From positions 3,472,001 through 3,536,000 of the forward strand of contig JAGPXD010000005.1 in assembly GCA_020746995.1 (NCBI GenBank): a stretch of DNA of 64,000 bases, in the 5' to 3' direction. Positions 46,290-57,628 of the stretch are shown here, in pieces. The position numbers were made by a program, and so were the translations under genes. Below the pieces are notes generated by a model. It was not told where the DNA came from and searched no databases. It worked only from the letters and a program-made list of their open reading frames with translations. The DNA is from Plectosphaerella cucumerina. Lineage: Eukaryota > Ascomycota > Sordariomycetes > Glomerellales > Plectosphaerellaceae. The stretch's first letter is position 1, and the number at the start of each line of letters is the position of its first letter.

Positions 46290-49200
46290 GCTCCGCCTCT
46301 TTCGAATGCTCTCACATCACATCTGGGAGTTACACTGGCCGATCTATCAATAGGAACCAGAGGAGCTTGTGATCCAGTCCGCATCGGTAGGGGAGCTGGC
46401 TGTCTGGTGGCTGCTATTGAGGACAGCTGTATTTCCAGACAATGCCTACGCACTGAATCTCCGCGACTAGTCCAAGGACGATGCCGCTACGATTTACCAA
46501 CTCGGGCATGAAGTCGCTCCATGGGAGTGTCGGATGGTTGAGCCATACTGGAGAGCCCTAGGGCTCTCATTGACCAGGGGCTCACCTGGCCCCATTGTCA
46601 GACGGCCTCCAGATATGAAGCTCCAGGTGAGGAGTTCGAGTGGAAGAAATGGAGGTCTACTGCCTTCATCACAACCCATGCTGCCGCATCTCAGGTTGCT
46701 CTCGGCAGCGCCTGTCCGATTGCAACTACTGCGACAGGCACGCATGCGACATCTTTAGCTTCCTGAGGTTGCCGTCAATCATGGCCAGCCAGCTCGCCAC
46801 GAGCTGTGCAAGACGCACACCTGCGCAATCGCAAGCCGACCAAGCCGGAGACTTCGGCGCAAGATGGGCAAAAATGATGAAGTACACGCCATCGCGGTGG
46901 TTTGGAGCGCAACAAACGGGTCAAGCGCTCGCGAATGGTCACGACACTCGGTAGACTTCTCCAGTCCGACATCAACGTCACTGACCAGATCCAAAAGACG
47001 CACATCGAGCACGGAGTCGCCTTGCCACCGAAGTTCGCGGTCGAGGCACTCAACGCCGTTATTCAGTCGTTGGAGACCTTGGGAACCCGACTCGCCCAGA
47101 GGCTACAGCGCTTTTTCCCTGCAACACCTCGACGTCTTGAACAACCAAGGACCCGGGCCCAATCTGATCCCCAAGCGACAGTGAAGACCTTGCGAGCGTC
47201 ATGGGCTCCCCGCTGAGAACCGTCGCCCATGGACCAGCGCCTGGGAGGTGTTTTATCCATGTGACCATAGACAAGAAGCTGTTCATGATACGATGACGAG
47301 AGGCGTCATTACCAAGAAGTCGTGGATCGACGCAACGCTGAAGCAGCTGCCTGGATCCGATCTGGACAGTATGAGATGGCAATGACGACTACAAGTCATC
47401 GCGCCCAAGTAACGATACCAACAGTACACGCCGGCATTCGGTTCGGAATTGTCGTCGCCGGACCTGCTACGGCTTACACCGACCTACACCGGAATGACTG
47501 ACCTACACCGAGCTGGCCAGACCGGCCGGTGAGCTCGGTCCTCACTAAGCCAGATTACATCGGCCCACAGGTCAACACCATCTCTTCACATCGCACCCAC
47601 GTCGACGGTGGAGAATCGAAAGTCTGCCAGAATACCGCCACTGCGGATGATGCCGTTCATGAAGAATCTATCAGCCATCATTCTCTTCGTCACGGCTGAT
47701 GAAACGCTGGAACATAGCTTCAGTGCTGAACACAAGCAAGGATTGGGGGTTCTCTCTGCACGAGCAGCACAACAGTCATCGAATCCCGACACCAAAGTCA
47801 CCCCGCATCAGCGCCAACATTGGCATCCCGCGAAAGCAGTCCGGTCATGATGTTCGCGCGATCCACCAGTGGGATGTGCACAAGCGACTAGAATGCTTTT
47901 AATGCCCGGACGGGAACAAACTTGTTTGTCCGGGCCCATCGATACCCAACAATCTCGTCGCCGTTCTCGGGAACGCTGGTCCCAACCAACAGACACCCCT
48001 TCCCAGGCTCAACCTATCTAGCAGCGGCTTTCCTCCGCGCTGGTCATCAATGGGTTTTGAAAGTCTGCTGGAGTACAGCATTGTGAACATCATGAATACA
48101 CGCTCTCGGTCCCGTTTCGAGGCTGGGTCGATGGCAACGGCTGGTTCGTGATCATGCCATGGCGAACCGCGCTCGTCTGGCTCATCCTCAGCGTCGCTAC
48201 CGCCACCCGAATGCTCTCTTCATTCCGAGTGGCTGACGGGCAAGTCTCACGAACACCCCCGCCGCCACGGTTGGGACGGTATTTGAGTTGTCGCAGTTCT
48301 CCTCTGCCTCTATACCTTCCACCAACCCGGTCTCGTCCCCTTCGCTCCGGGCCCGAACTCCCTACCCTCCGGGTGGGACTCGCCATGGTGGCAAACGGCG
48401 ACCAATTCGACGATGTCGAGAGTGGCATCCGCAGGGGTGAGATCAGCTCACCTCTCAGCCGCGTACCAGACCGCCTCAGAGAACGAATACATGAGCTCGC
48501 CGACGAGACATCGTCCGACTTTCTCAGTAACCAAACCAACCCTGCCACCCCCTGACGTCTTTTGCCAGACTACTGAAAACGTTGACGGTTGCCCTGTTGC
48601 AAACATCCGACGGTTGCCAATTCCTCCTCATGGGGGCATGCAACGCGGACGTTTGTTTTTGGTTGAATCCTTGATGAGGCCAGGCCAAGTCGAATGCTTC
48701 CACACGGCCGACCACTGAATGGCCGATGTCCTTCCCTTTCAACGATCAAACATCTCGCGTCAATGAGTCAAGAACGCCTGATCCTGCACCTCAGGATTTT
48801 CTGCTCATCATAGAGGATAGATCCATGTGAACAACGTGGTCTCCATCTTTATTTCCAGTTCTCCCAGGGCGGCAATGTCACAGCAACATCAGCCTTGACA
48901 TGGTGGGAGAGTGCGCATCACCGTTATGCGTGGCCGGCACGCACTCCGCCCAGCGGGCAGCTCGGGCTCCCATTCCGAACGTGCCAGCGAGGCATCACCA
49001 GCACGACAGCAACAAAATTGCCCCCGGGCCCATTGAAGCGATTGGCAACTCACATTCATAATTGGCCTCGACTACCTCTGGAGCAGTGTTGGCGCCTCTT
49101 GCTCATCCGCCCACCCCACGAAGATATATTCTCGACCGGATGACTGGTCAGTTTGGTCGACTGGGCCATCGTATGCTGGCCTCGGCGGCTAGCCAGTTCG

Positions 49201-50992
49201 ACTCTGCGGAGCTCCAGTCTGTGGCGCCATTCACCGTTGTGCAAGACGGTGTCGCTGAAACAGGTGTGGCGCCCCTATGACAGACGAGATGGTTGGTGCC
49301 CCTCGTCAAGCATATGATGGGCTTCCAGATCACCGGTCTTCCTTAGCATCGCGTGTGGAGGAGCAAGCATGAAACCCCTGATGTCATCCTGACAATTGTC
49401 CTGAGTTTTGATATCGAGGCCCTCCTCCCGATCACACAGAAGCACCACCGTCTTAGGATTCGGGGATGGAGGAGGATGAGGAGGACTCGCTCGGAAGTAC
49501 CCCGATCTTGAGAGCCATTCTGCGCTTCTGGGCTGTGCGAGAATATCTGGCACCCGCAGCATATTCGCCTTGCCAGAGATCATCGGGGCCGCTACAATCG
49601 ACGTTTGCTCTGGCAGGCTCTCCCCACAACCGGGCAGATCGTGCGACATCCAGAATGGTTCGACATGTACGCCCAGCTCCCTGCAGTTCCGTCTCCTCGC
49701 CATCCGTTTCCAGCAGGAGGCCCAAGAGCCTGCTCGTGCAGCGGCCTAGTTGCCCCTCGGTTGGCGTATCCTCGCCTACCCGGAGGACTTTTTCGACTTC
49801 CGCCAGGAGGAGAACGCGGCCTGTTTTGATGACAGGGGGAGGTTCAAGATCCCCCAATACCATACCAATGCCGACCCCAATTGTCCCGAACGAATTCCGC
49901 CGAGCTACGGCTGGGGCTGTCCTCGTCGATTTATCACAGCTTCTTGAACCTTCTTGACAACACCACATGACCTTGACGCCGACATCTGCAATGCCGGCTC
50001 GCTGACGGTCGCTTTCATCCAGATGATTGCCATATCCAGGCTATCATCATTCGACTCCGTCGCCCATTTCGACACCCTCACTAAACAGAAAAGAAGAGGC
50101 CCCAAGACACTCCTCGCCGTCAGATCCCGCGATGTCTAAGTTTTCAACTTTTGTTACAAAATCATCTCACTTGGATGAGAATGATCTACCCCGGGCCCAG
50201 AAGGTTGCCTTACCTCCCAGCACTGGACAGGGAACGTCCAACTAGAGGTTGTCGAACTGTCCAGCAGCCGGAGCCACCGACCTCCGGCGTTGGCAACGGC
50301 GCCAAAGTCGGCGCGGATTGCAACGACTTGACATGAGTCGAGAGGACCTGCACGAGCAAGTCAGGGCCATGGCTCCGCAAAAGGGCGGTTTGGAACAATT
50401 CGACAGCAACGTCGGCTCTGTTACTCCATCCTCCCTGACGATGACGGTCCTTTGACACTCGGGCATTCAGATCACAAGATTCTGGCCCTGTTGCAAATCT
50501 TCAACCGTGTTGCGGGTGGTGCCGAGGGCTACAAACTATGCGACGCTGACCTTGATCTCGCTAGGAAGAAGCGAGGCACCCGCATCATCAATTGCGAGCA
50601 TCGTTTGCCCGCTTCCAGCATCGCAGTACGAAGACGGTGGACTGTGGAACAACGCGACAAAGACAAAGAAGATGTTTCGTCGGGTCCCGGTCCAGGTTAT
50701 ATACTGTCTCTCGCTTGAGGCAGGCCCTGGTGTGACTGCCATTCACACGGGAAGAATCCTCGTGGCTTTCTCGGGTTGTCAACCGAGGACCTGTGTCTTC
50801 AAGGTCACGTTCGCTGGTCATGAAGGTACAGATCGGCTGCGAGGATACGAAGTACTTCCAAAGCGAGCGCCTTGGCTGGGGACGAAAAGCAGCCTTCGCA
50901 ACTCTCCTCTCATCATCTGCTGGGGGCGATGAAATGGCTGGTACCGGCGCTTTTCCTAAGCCAGGCAAGTCCGTCAAAGACATCGAGGCACA

Positions 50993-51934
50993 TTGATGGC
51001 CGTGGCCGTGGCCGTGGCCGATCCAGTCTTGAGGATCTCTACTAGACCTGGCCAGACTGTGGCCTTTGCGACAAGGTGTTGGGCAGCCAAAGGCGGCCAT
51101 CGAACCCGGTCGGCAAAACGATATCACCGAGCGCAACGCCCTTGCGCTACAGCCCGACAACATGAACGCCCGTGTCGAAGAGTGGGAAAGGCTTTCTCAG
51201 CCCTCTGGAACTCTAGAGGCGTCCACCAACATCCCGACCGTCCCTACCATCGACCAGAGACTTCCTGTGCCGAGCTGGACATGATAGGTTTCCAAACCCT
51301 GGTGGAAGACGGCCTCAGATCGGGTCTCGTGTTCCGTGATCTCCAGTCTTCATCACAAGATACTACTTATTCCCATCACTCCGCCGTCCCCAGTGACGCT
51401 GGATCAACACAAGACACCCCTCCGCTCAAGAAGACGAACGGGAAGGGGTGTCGCGCCGCTTCCAACATCCCTTCACTATACTCTCTACTCGAGGAGGTGA
51501 AGGGCAATAATTCACTTGCACACTCGACAGCGATCGTGCGAGCATCTTCATCAGTCTACTCAACTTCGCCCCGGGCCCTTTCGAATGAGGCGCGGATGGA
51601 GGATGAAGAAAGACCTTCGTCCTCACCATTCGCCACACAAAGAGGCTCCGGAATGACGAACGCCATGTCATCTCAAACCGGAGAAGAAATGCTGAGATAT
51701 CCAGCATGGTGTACGAACGTTCAGGCTCGGGAAAGCACACCTGCTACATCATTTCCCGGTGCAAAGCAACGGATAGATGAAGGCGGTGGCGCCTACCATC
51801 ACCTCTTGGCGAAACTGAAGAATGCCTCAGAGTGCTGCCGAAGATTCAGCAGCCCACCACCATCGCCGTGGTTCCGATGGCGTGATAGCTCAGTCGTCAC
51901 AACGCCCGCCTCATCCATCTCCACACTCGCATAA
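50993..51934 (+). pseudogene. Longest + strand open frame of the array (313 codons)
   Basis: The frame begins in a GGCCGT hexanucleotide repeat (about 50997-51021). The middle reads DMIGFQTLVEDGLRSGLVFR and SNIPSLYSLLEEVKGNNSLA; the rest is Ser/Pro/Arg-rich. The octamer at 51571 is read as Ser-Pro-Arg-Ala-Leu. No domain is recognised. Length alone is improbable for random sequence of this GC content, which supports coding ancestry. Confidence 0.25.
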
Positions 51935-53134
51935 CTTCTGTCACATCGGATGTACCGACACATCATCAGTCGTTGCCTTACTGCCAACGAGCTCCCCGAA
52001 GTAGTTTCCGGATCCCAGGAAGGCACCCGACGATCACCCGCCGCCGAGGTTGCGGCAAATGGCCCCCCGGGCCCGAAACACGCCCGGCAACATGACTGGA
52101 GCTGTCACAACTCGCCTGTTGAGTACTGCCATCCGAGCCCTTCAAGTTCTACTGCGCTTTTGATGATGCGTTTTGGACAAGGACATGATCAAAGGCCACG
52201 ATCGATGATCATGAAGGATCTCTCGGTCCGTCCAACAGATCTCGCATGCAGATATGGCCAGGTCAACGAGACCGACTGGATCCACCGAGGGGCCACAATG
52301 TTGCGGCCGCCCGAAAGGGTTACGGACATCCTATTGGGGCGAATAATATCTGGAAAGCTTTCCATCTTCCGTGGTCTCGACCCGAAGCACAAGCTGGAGG
52401 CTGCCAGCCTTGATCCACGTGCTTCATCCATCACCGGAAGCCCGCAGCTTTCACCGCTCTACCCTGGTGCCTCATCCGCCAACTCTGCTGTTCTGGCATC
52501 TAGCCCCCCGCGCAGCACGGGCATGGCCCATGTCCTGGGCACGCCTGCTCAGGCCTTGATCGCCGCCCAAGTCAGCGCTATTGCGCACTGATAGACATGC
52601 AAGCACCGACCTACATGAGTCTTGCCAGGGATCCGTTCCCCTTTTCATCGGGACTTCGATCTTGCAAGTATCCGGACAACTCGGTCTCTTCAAAAAGCAT
52701 ACTCGTGTTTTCCACTTGTCGAACCTCTGTCCTCTCTGGAATCAGACCTGGCACTGGCTGCCCCAACCACATTATGGAACAGGACAAGAGGTCGCCGATG
52801 AATGCTTGGTCTGCATTCAACCCATCAAGAACCATCTAGCCTGGTTCTCACCCTTTGGCCAGAGACGCCCTGGGCGGCCGTGCCGTGTCCTTAGATGGTT
52901 GGAAGACCTTGATCAACCTTACAAAGGGTCTCCCTATCCCGCAATGCAGCTCAACTCCACGACTCCGCCGCCCACCGTGACGCCAGATCGACATGGGGCA
53001 AGGATCGTTTCCAGACATTCCTGGACATCGCACTGGGCTTTGCGGGCGTCTCCCATGTTGCCGTTCTGGAGGGCCTGGGAGCGGAGTGGGATTGGCACCA
53101 AGGCAGATCCAACCCGCCGCCCAAGTCAGCACTA

Positions 53135-53377
53135 TTGCGAGAACCGCATCTACTTGTCTTCGCGGAGGCCAGAGTGCCGATCCCACTCATGGACGCCGCC
53201 GACCGCGTTCTGAAATCTCCTGGGTACTGTTCCCATTGCAACACGCTGCCAGTCGACGATGACATTGACAGCATTGGAACATGCCGCGAAGCATCATCTT
53301 GTCGTTGGACATGTAATGAGGAAACGAAGTTTCACCATATGAACCCCGGGCCCATCGAGGCACTGCAGGCTATTTGA
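53135..53377 (+). pseudogene. Coding-like frame ending shortly after octamer at 53346
   Basis: It reads HLLVFAEARVPIPLMDAADR, VLKSPGYCSHCNTLPVDDDI and then Asn-Pro-Gly-Pro-Ile-Glu-Ala-Leu before a stop. The PGPIEA end is shared with the frame over the octamer at 49024, with third-position differences. No family is recognised. Confidence 0.3.
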
Positions 53378-53647
53378 CGATCCCATCGTTTGGTAGAGAC
53401 AGAAGAAGCTGAGGCTTCTACCTGGAAGCGAAAAGCTTGTATGCACAAGCTTTACGCCTGCGGCCCTTCAACACGGGCACGCAATCGTGCTTCGCATGAC
53501 CGCAGCCAACACCAATTGACACCAACCTAGTCCCAGGCCTTCCATGAGCTCAGTGCCGTCCGTACGTGGACTTGTATGGCTCGACGCCGCACTCGGCCTG
53601 AATTGCTTGCGGGCCGGCGACGAGCAGGCTATGAGTGAACCTACCGA

Positions 53648-54445
53648 GTGATACGCGAACGAGTTGCCAGGCTGCATTGCTCTAGTGTATTCGGCCAGCA
53701 TTCACCAGCGATACCTGTCTGGGGGAAGGGCCGTCACAGTCCACCTCAGTGTCAGTCCGCGACCCAACCATCACCTGATGCCCCGCTGGAGGGGCGCCCC
53801 GGAGACCGGGTCTTGATGGCGATATGGCAGTCCATCAGCCCCTCATCCTCATGGTGTCCGGGATGCAGAGTCTGCGCTGTTTCACGCCGTCGTGTCGCGT
53901 CTCTGGTTCACATCGGTCGATCCGGCGCCAGATGCCGGCGAGAGCGCGCACTGCCAGCGAACCATAGGGAGGGCCTGCGCTCTCGCAATAGCTGGAGGTG
54001 TCCATGGAGTCTACCAAGTGGCATGCCATTTACATCAAATGCCCGCCATTCCCAGCCGAAGCGAGAGTTTGAGGTAGACGTGGACAAGACTGGACTCCTC
54101 CGGGGCCCGGCCTTTCCCGTGTGCTCGACGGCAAACCTCACTCGTCGGGTTGGGATCGTGCGTCAACAGAGTTCACACTCGTGTCGGGTCAGTTGGCCCA
54201 AGTCCAGACCAAATACTGGCAGCCAGCAAGGTCAGGACGATGTCACTACACCCCTTGCGACCTCACCCTCTGTCTCCGCCACGAACGAAGAGTCAGTGGT
54301 GAAGTTCTGGGACCGACACGTCGGCGGCGTTCTAGACGAGGCGGTGGACAACATTTGCGATTCGGAGGCTGGGAAGAAGACGGATCAAATCTTCCCCCCT
54401 ACCCTGGTTGGCGTTCGTCATGCAGTGACGCGAGCATCAAAATGA
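53648..54445 (+). pseudogene. Coding-like frame (265 codons), unrecognised
   Basis: The C-terminal part reads KREFEVDVDKTGLLRGPAFP and KFWDRHVGGVLDEAVDNICD, then KKTDQIFPPTLVGVRH. Protein-like sequence continues downstream in another frame around 54540-54658 (KRKNTFHLDDVFEEATKFIA), so this may be one former gene broken by frameshifts. No family is recognised. Confidence 0.25.
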
Positions 54446-54915
54446 CTCGATTCTGGCCTGAAGACTGGCAAACTGTCAACCAGTACTAATGCCTGCTGTC
54501 GTCTGGGACATCGCGTCACTCGACCTTGAGAACATGGTTCTCGATCAAACCTAAGAGAAAGAATACGTTCCACCTCGACGACGTCTTCGAGGAAGCTACC
54601 AAATTCATCGCTATCCAACTACCACCGTCATCAAAGGGAGCCTGGATCACCGACTCCTGATCAGGGCTCACTAGCACAGGAGAAGAGGAATCCGGATCCG
54701 TTGCGGTTCCAGCCGGAAAGAAGGGAGGTCCGAGGAGTCGCCCTGCCTTGACGGCCAGCCCACCTCTTCACGATCTCGGCATCCAGGAGACTACCACTGT
54801 TGGCATACACATCCAACACTGGGCTCCGCCTGAGCGAGTCCAATCAACAAGTTGACTGTGGTTCAATCGAAGACTGCTTCAAATCTTGAACCTAACCCAA
54901 ATCCGGGCCCACCAA

Positions 54916-55607
54916 AATGTCCCTCGCCCTCGGAATCATGCCGAACGATGCAGATGAGAGCGCGAGGATCCCGATGCCGGTTTTGGGGACGGACGAGTGA
55001 TGCTCGAAGCCGAGCCCTGGTTCATCATCCAGGTTCCGGGTGGTGCGCTGCGCTTCATCCCCCATCCAACCCCGCGACCAAGATGGAAGCTCGTATCATC
55101 TGAAGCCTCTCCCATCGTAGTCGCGGGGTCGGCCTGAGGAAATGGCCGCCGTATGGTCGTGAGCACCAACGCGCCGCCGCAGGCCCAGTGGAAGTACGCC
55201 GCAGCCTTCCGACCACGCAGACGCTGGATATGTTCTGCACAATACCGCGCCTCGACTTCTATGCATTCAACTATCGCCTTCGCCCATCTCTGGAGGGCAT
55301 GGTCGCTGCGCTGGCCGGTATGTGGCTCCTTGAGGGCAGTCCCCTCTCAAAGTGGTACGACAACCTCCCACGACGAAAGCAACAGTCCAGATGGGAGGAT
55401 TGGGCGATCACATACACACCGAGGAACAATAGACACGCCCTCTTCAGGCCACTCGAACTTTGCTGTTCGGAAACATCCCCACCAATCGACGATCGCAATT
55501 ATCGAGGATGGGTGATTTGGGTCGATACTTCATTCCGGCGATCATTCCACCCGTGGACCTGTCAGATTCGAGGACAACTGGCGGTCTTCTTCCTCCTGCC
55601 AGCTTGA
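54916..55607 (+). pseudogene. Coding-like block after octamer at 54903, frame-broken
   Basis: An ATG lies six bases past the octamer (CCGGGCCCACCAAAATG) and opens MSLALGIMPNDADESARIPM to a TGA. The next frame over continues VMLEAEPWFIIQVPGGALRF, and from about 55188 a 139-codon frame reads LDFYAFNYRLRPSLEGMVAA, LAGMWLLEGSPLSKWYDNL. Taken together this looks like one gene with one or two frameshifts or a missed intron. No family is recognised. Confidence 0.3.
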
Positions 55608-55808
55608 GAGACACGCGAAGATTTTCCCCAAGGCGGTGGCATCTGACCTGTCTCGCCATGTACAGAGCTGAACCGGATGAACTTTCGTCTCGTCAACAGT
55701 TGCCCGACATCCAAGACGTTCAACGGTTCCGCATTGAAAGCTTAATCGGATTCAAGGAACCCGTCCCAGTTCAGTCTGCCTGAAGAAGATGCTGGAAATG
55801 TCTCTACG

Positions 55809-56615
55809 TTGCCTTGGCTGGGAGAGATTGACAGTCCCAGACAACTCCGACAGCGGAAAGGGCGACGACGACGATGGCGACAGTACAACCAGAGGTGTTC
55901 GGCTCAAGGCCTACCCCTTCATCACTTCATCCCTATTCCTGAAGGTCGCAATACACCCCTCGCCGCTCAAAAAGTCTTAAGCATATCCGGGCCCAACTTC
56001 TGCGGCTTGCAGATTCCGCCGCGGACTTCATACGTTCATTTCCTCGACTTCAGATTTCAGAGTCAAGGTCCTTGGACGCATCGAGAGCCAATGGAAGCCG
56101 AAAATCAAAACCTTCTCCAGGCTCCGAGCCACAATGCTCCCGGGCATCGGGCGATCACGATGCACCTGGTGCCTCTGGTTGACCAGCCCTCCGAAGCCGG
56201 GCAACGACGTTCCCTACGTTTGAGAGTCTTCCTTGGTCGATCAACTAGGGCTATGCCATCCTCGACTCAGGCCAAGACAAAGCATCTGCCCTCGCCCCGC
56301 ATGAAATCATCAACTTCATTGTCGCCAACGCGGGTAAGCGATGGGTCAAGGACACCTTCGCTTGGCACACTCCTAAGTTTATTAAGGTTGAGTTTCCCGA
56401 TCGTGGTTTTTTGGAGACGGATCTCCAGGCAGGCTGCGCCATCGCAAGCCATCTTTGTCATGAACCAAACTCTGAATGGAGGCGTCACTGCCGGGCTACT
56501 ATTTAAAAGGCCTTCCTCGCCCACGGCCTTCCCTCGCCAAGACTCTCTCACAGCACCCACTCCTAAGTTTGTGAACCGGGAGGAGTCCAATTGTTCAAAC
56601 CTCCTGTGTTTTTGA
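55809..56615 (+). pseudogene. Coding-like frame (268 codons), unrecognised
   Basis: An open + strand frame crosses the octamer at 55987 as Ser-Gly-Pro-Asn. The translation is Ser/Arg/Pro-rich and only partly protein-like. Its length is unusual for random sequence. No domain is recognised. Confidence 0.15.
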
Positions 56616-57628
56616 CGGTGGCAGTGTGTCCCGCCTCGCCCGGTTTCGACCTTCACGGCCGCTCTCACAGTGGTCTTTTCGTCAAACCAACATTCGACAG
56701 CGACTACGACGAAGGATCTCGTCGGGTACTACGAGGCCGGTACGTGAGCGAAGTTACCGGGCGCAGGGGACGGATCCAAGCGTCCGAGGTTGTCAGGCCA
56801 CGAAACCGTCACACTACACCCCCTGGACTAGAACGCCACGATTGGGGGTCTGAGATGTCCTACTCCGACATACTTGCCTGGCTGCCGTCGTTCACGTCTC
56901 AAGCGCAACCGACACCTGCAACTTCAAACTTTTTCACATCCCCGGGCCCTTGAGTTGATCAAGGAGCAACCAGCAGGCCAACCTATGCTCCGTTTCCAAC
57001 GTGAAACATCGCCTTTCGACGGCTGTTGTTGCCTACGATCGCCATCAGGATGCAACGTAATCAATCCCAATATATGCAAATTGCAGACTCGGGAGGACCT
57101 CGGCGTTGGATGCTGGACGCCCTCCAGCGAGCGTCGACGAGGGGAGTCTCTCTTGGTTATTCGGGGCTCTATGCTGAAGCCTCCTTTGCCATGCGTCTCC
57201 GGGTATGTAATCGACTGTGCAAGCACCATTGTCTCTGGCTGTCTCAAAAATAGACACGAAGAAGGACAACTCGCTTGAAGAGGCAATCAATTACAGTCTA
57301 CTGGGCAGCGGTGGTACACGAGGCGTGCTTGCTTTTGCGCGCCTGTGGCCATGATCTTCGACAGAGCGCTGAGCATAGCAGACCACCAGTTCCACCTCCA
57401 CAGCCGGCATTCACCCTGGCCTCAAGAGACGCCTGCATCCACCAGACGACTTGTCGAGGACTTCTTGGGGATTGACTGCATCTTTGCAATAATTCAAGGG
57501 GCGCCGCAGCCGAAATGGAAATCCGTCGTCCTGCTTGTGAAGTATGGCCCGAAAACAGCTATGGATCATGACCGTTCGCGAGACCAACATCACTACATTG
57601 GATGGAGCCGCAACCTCGACGATGATGA

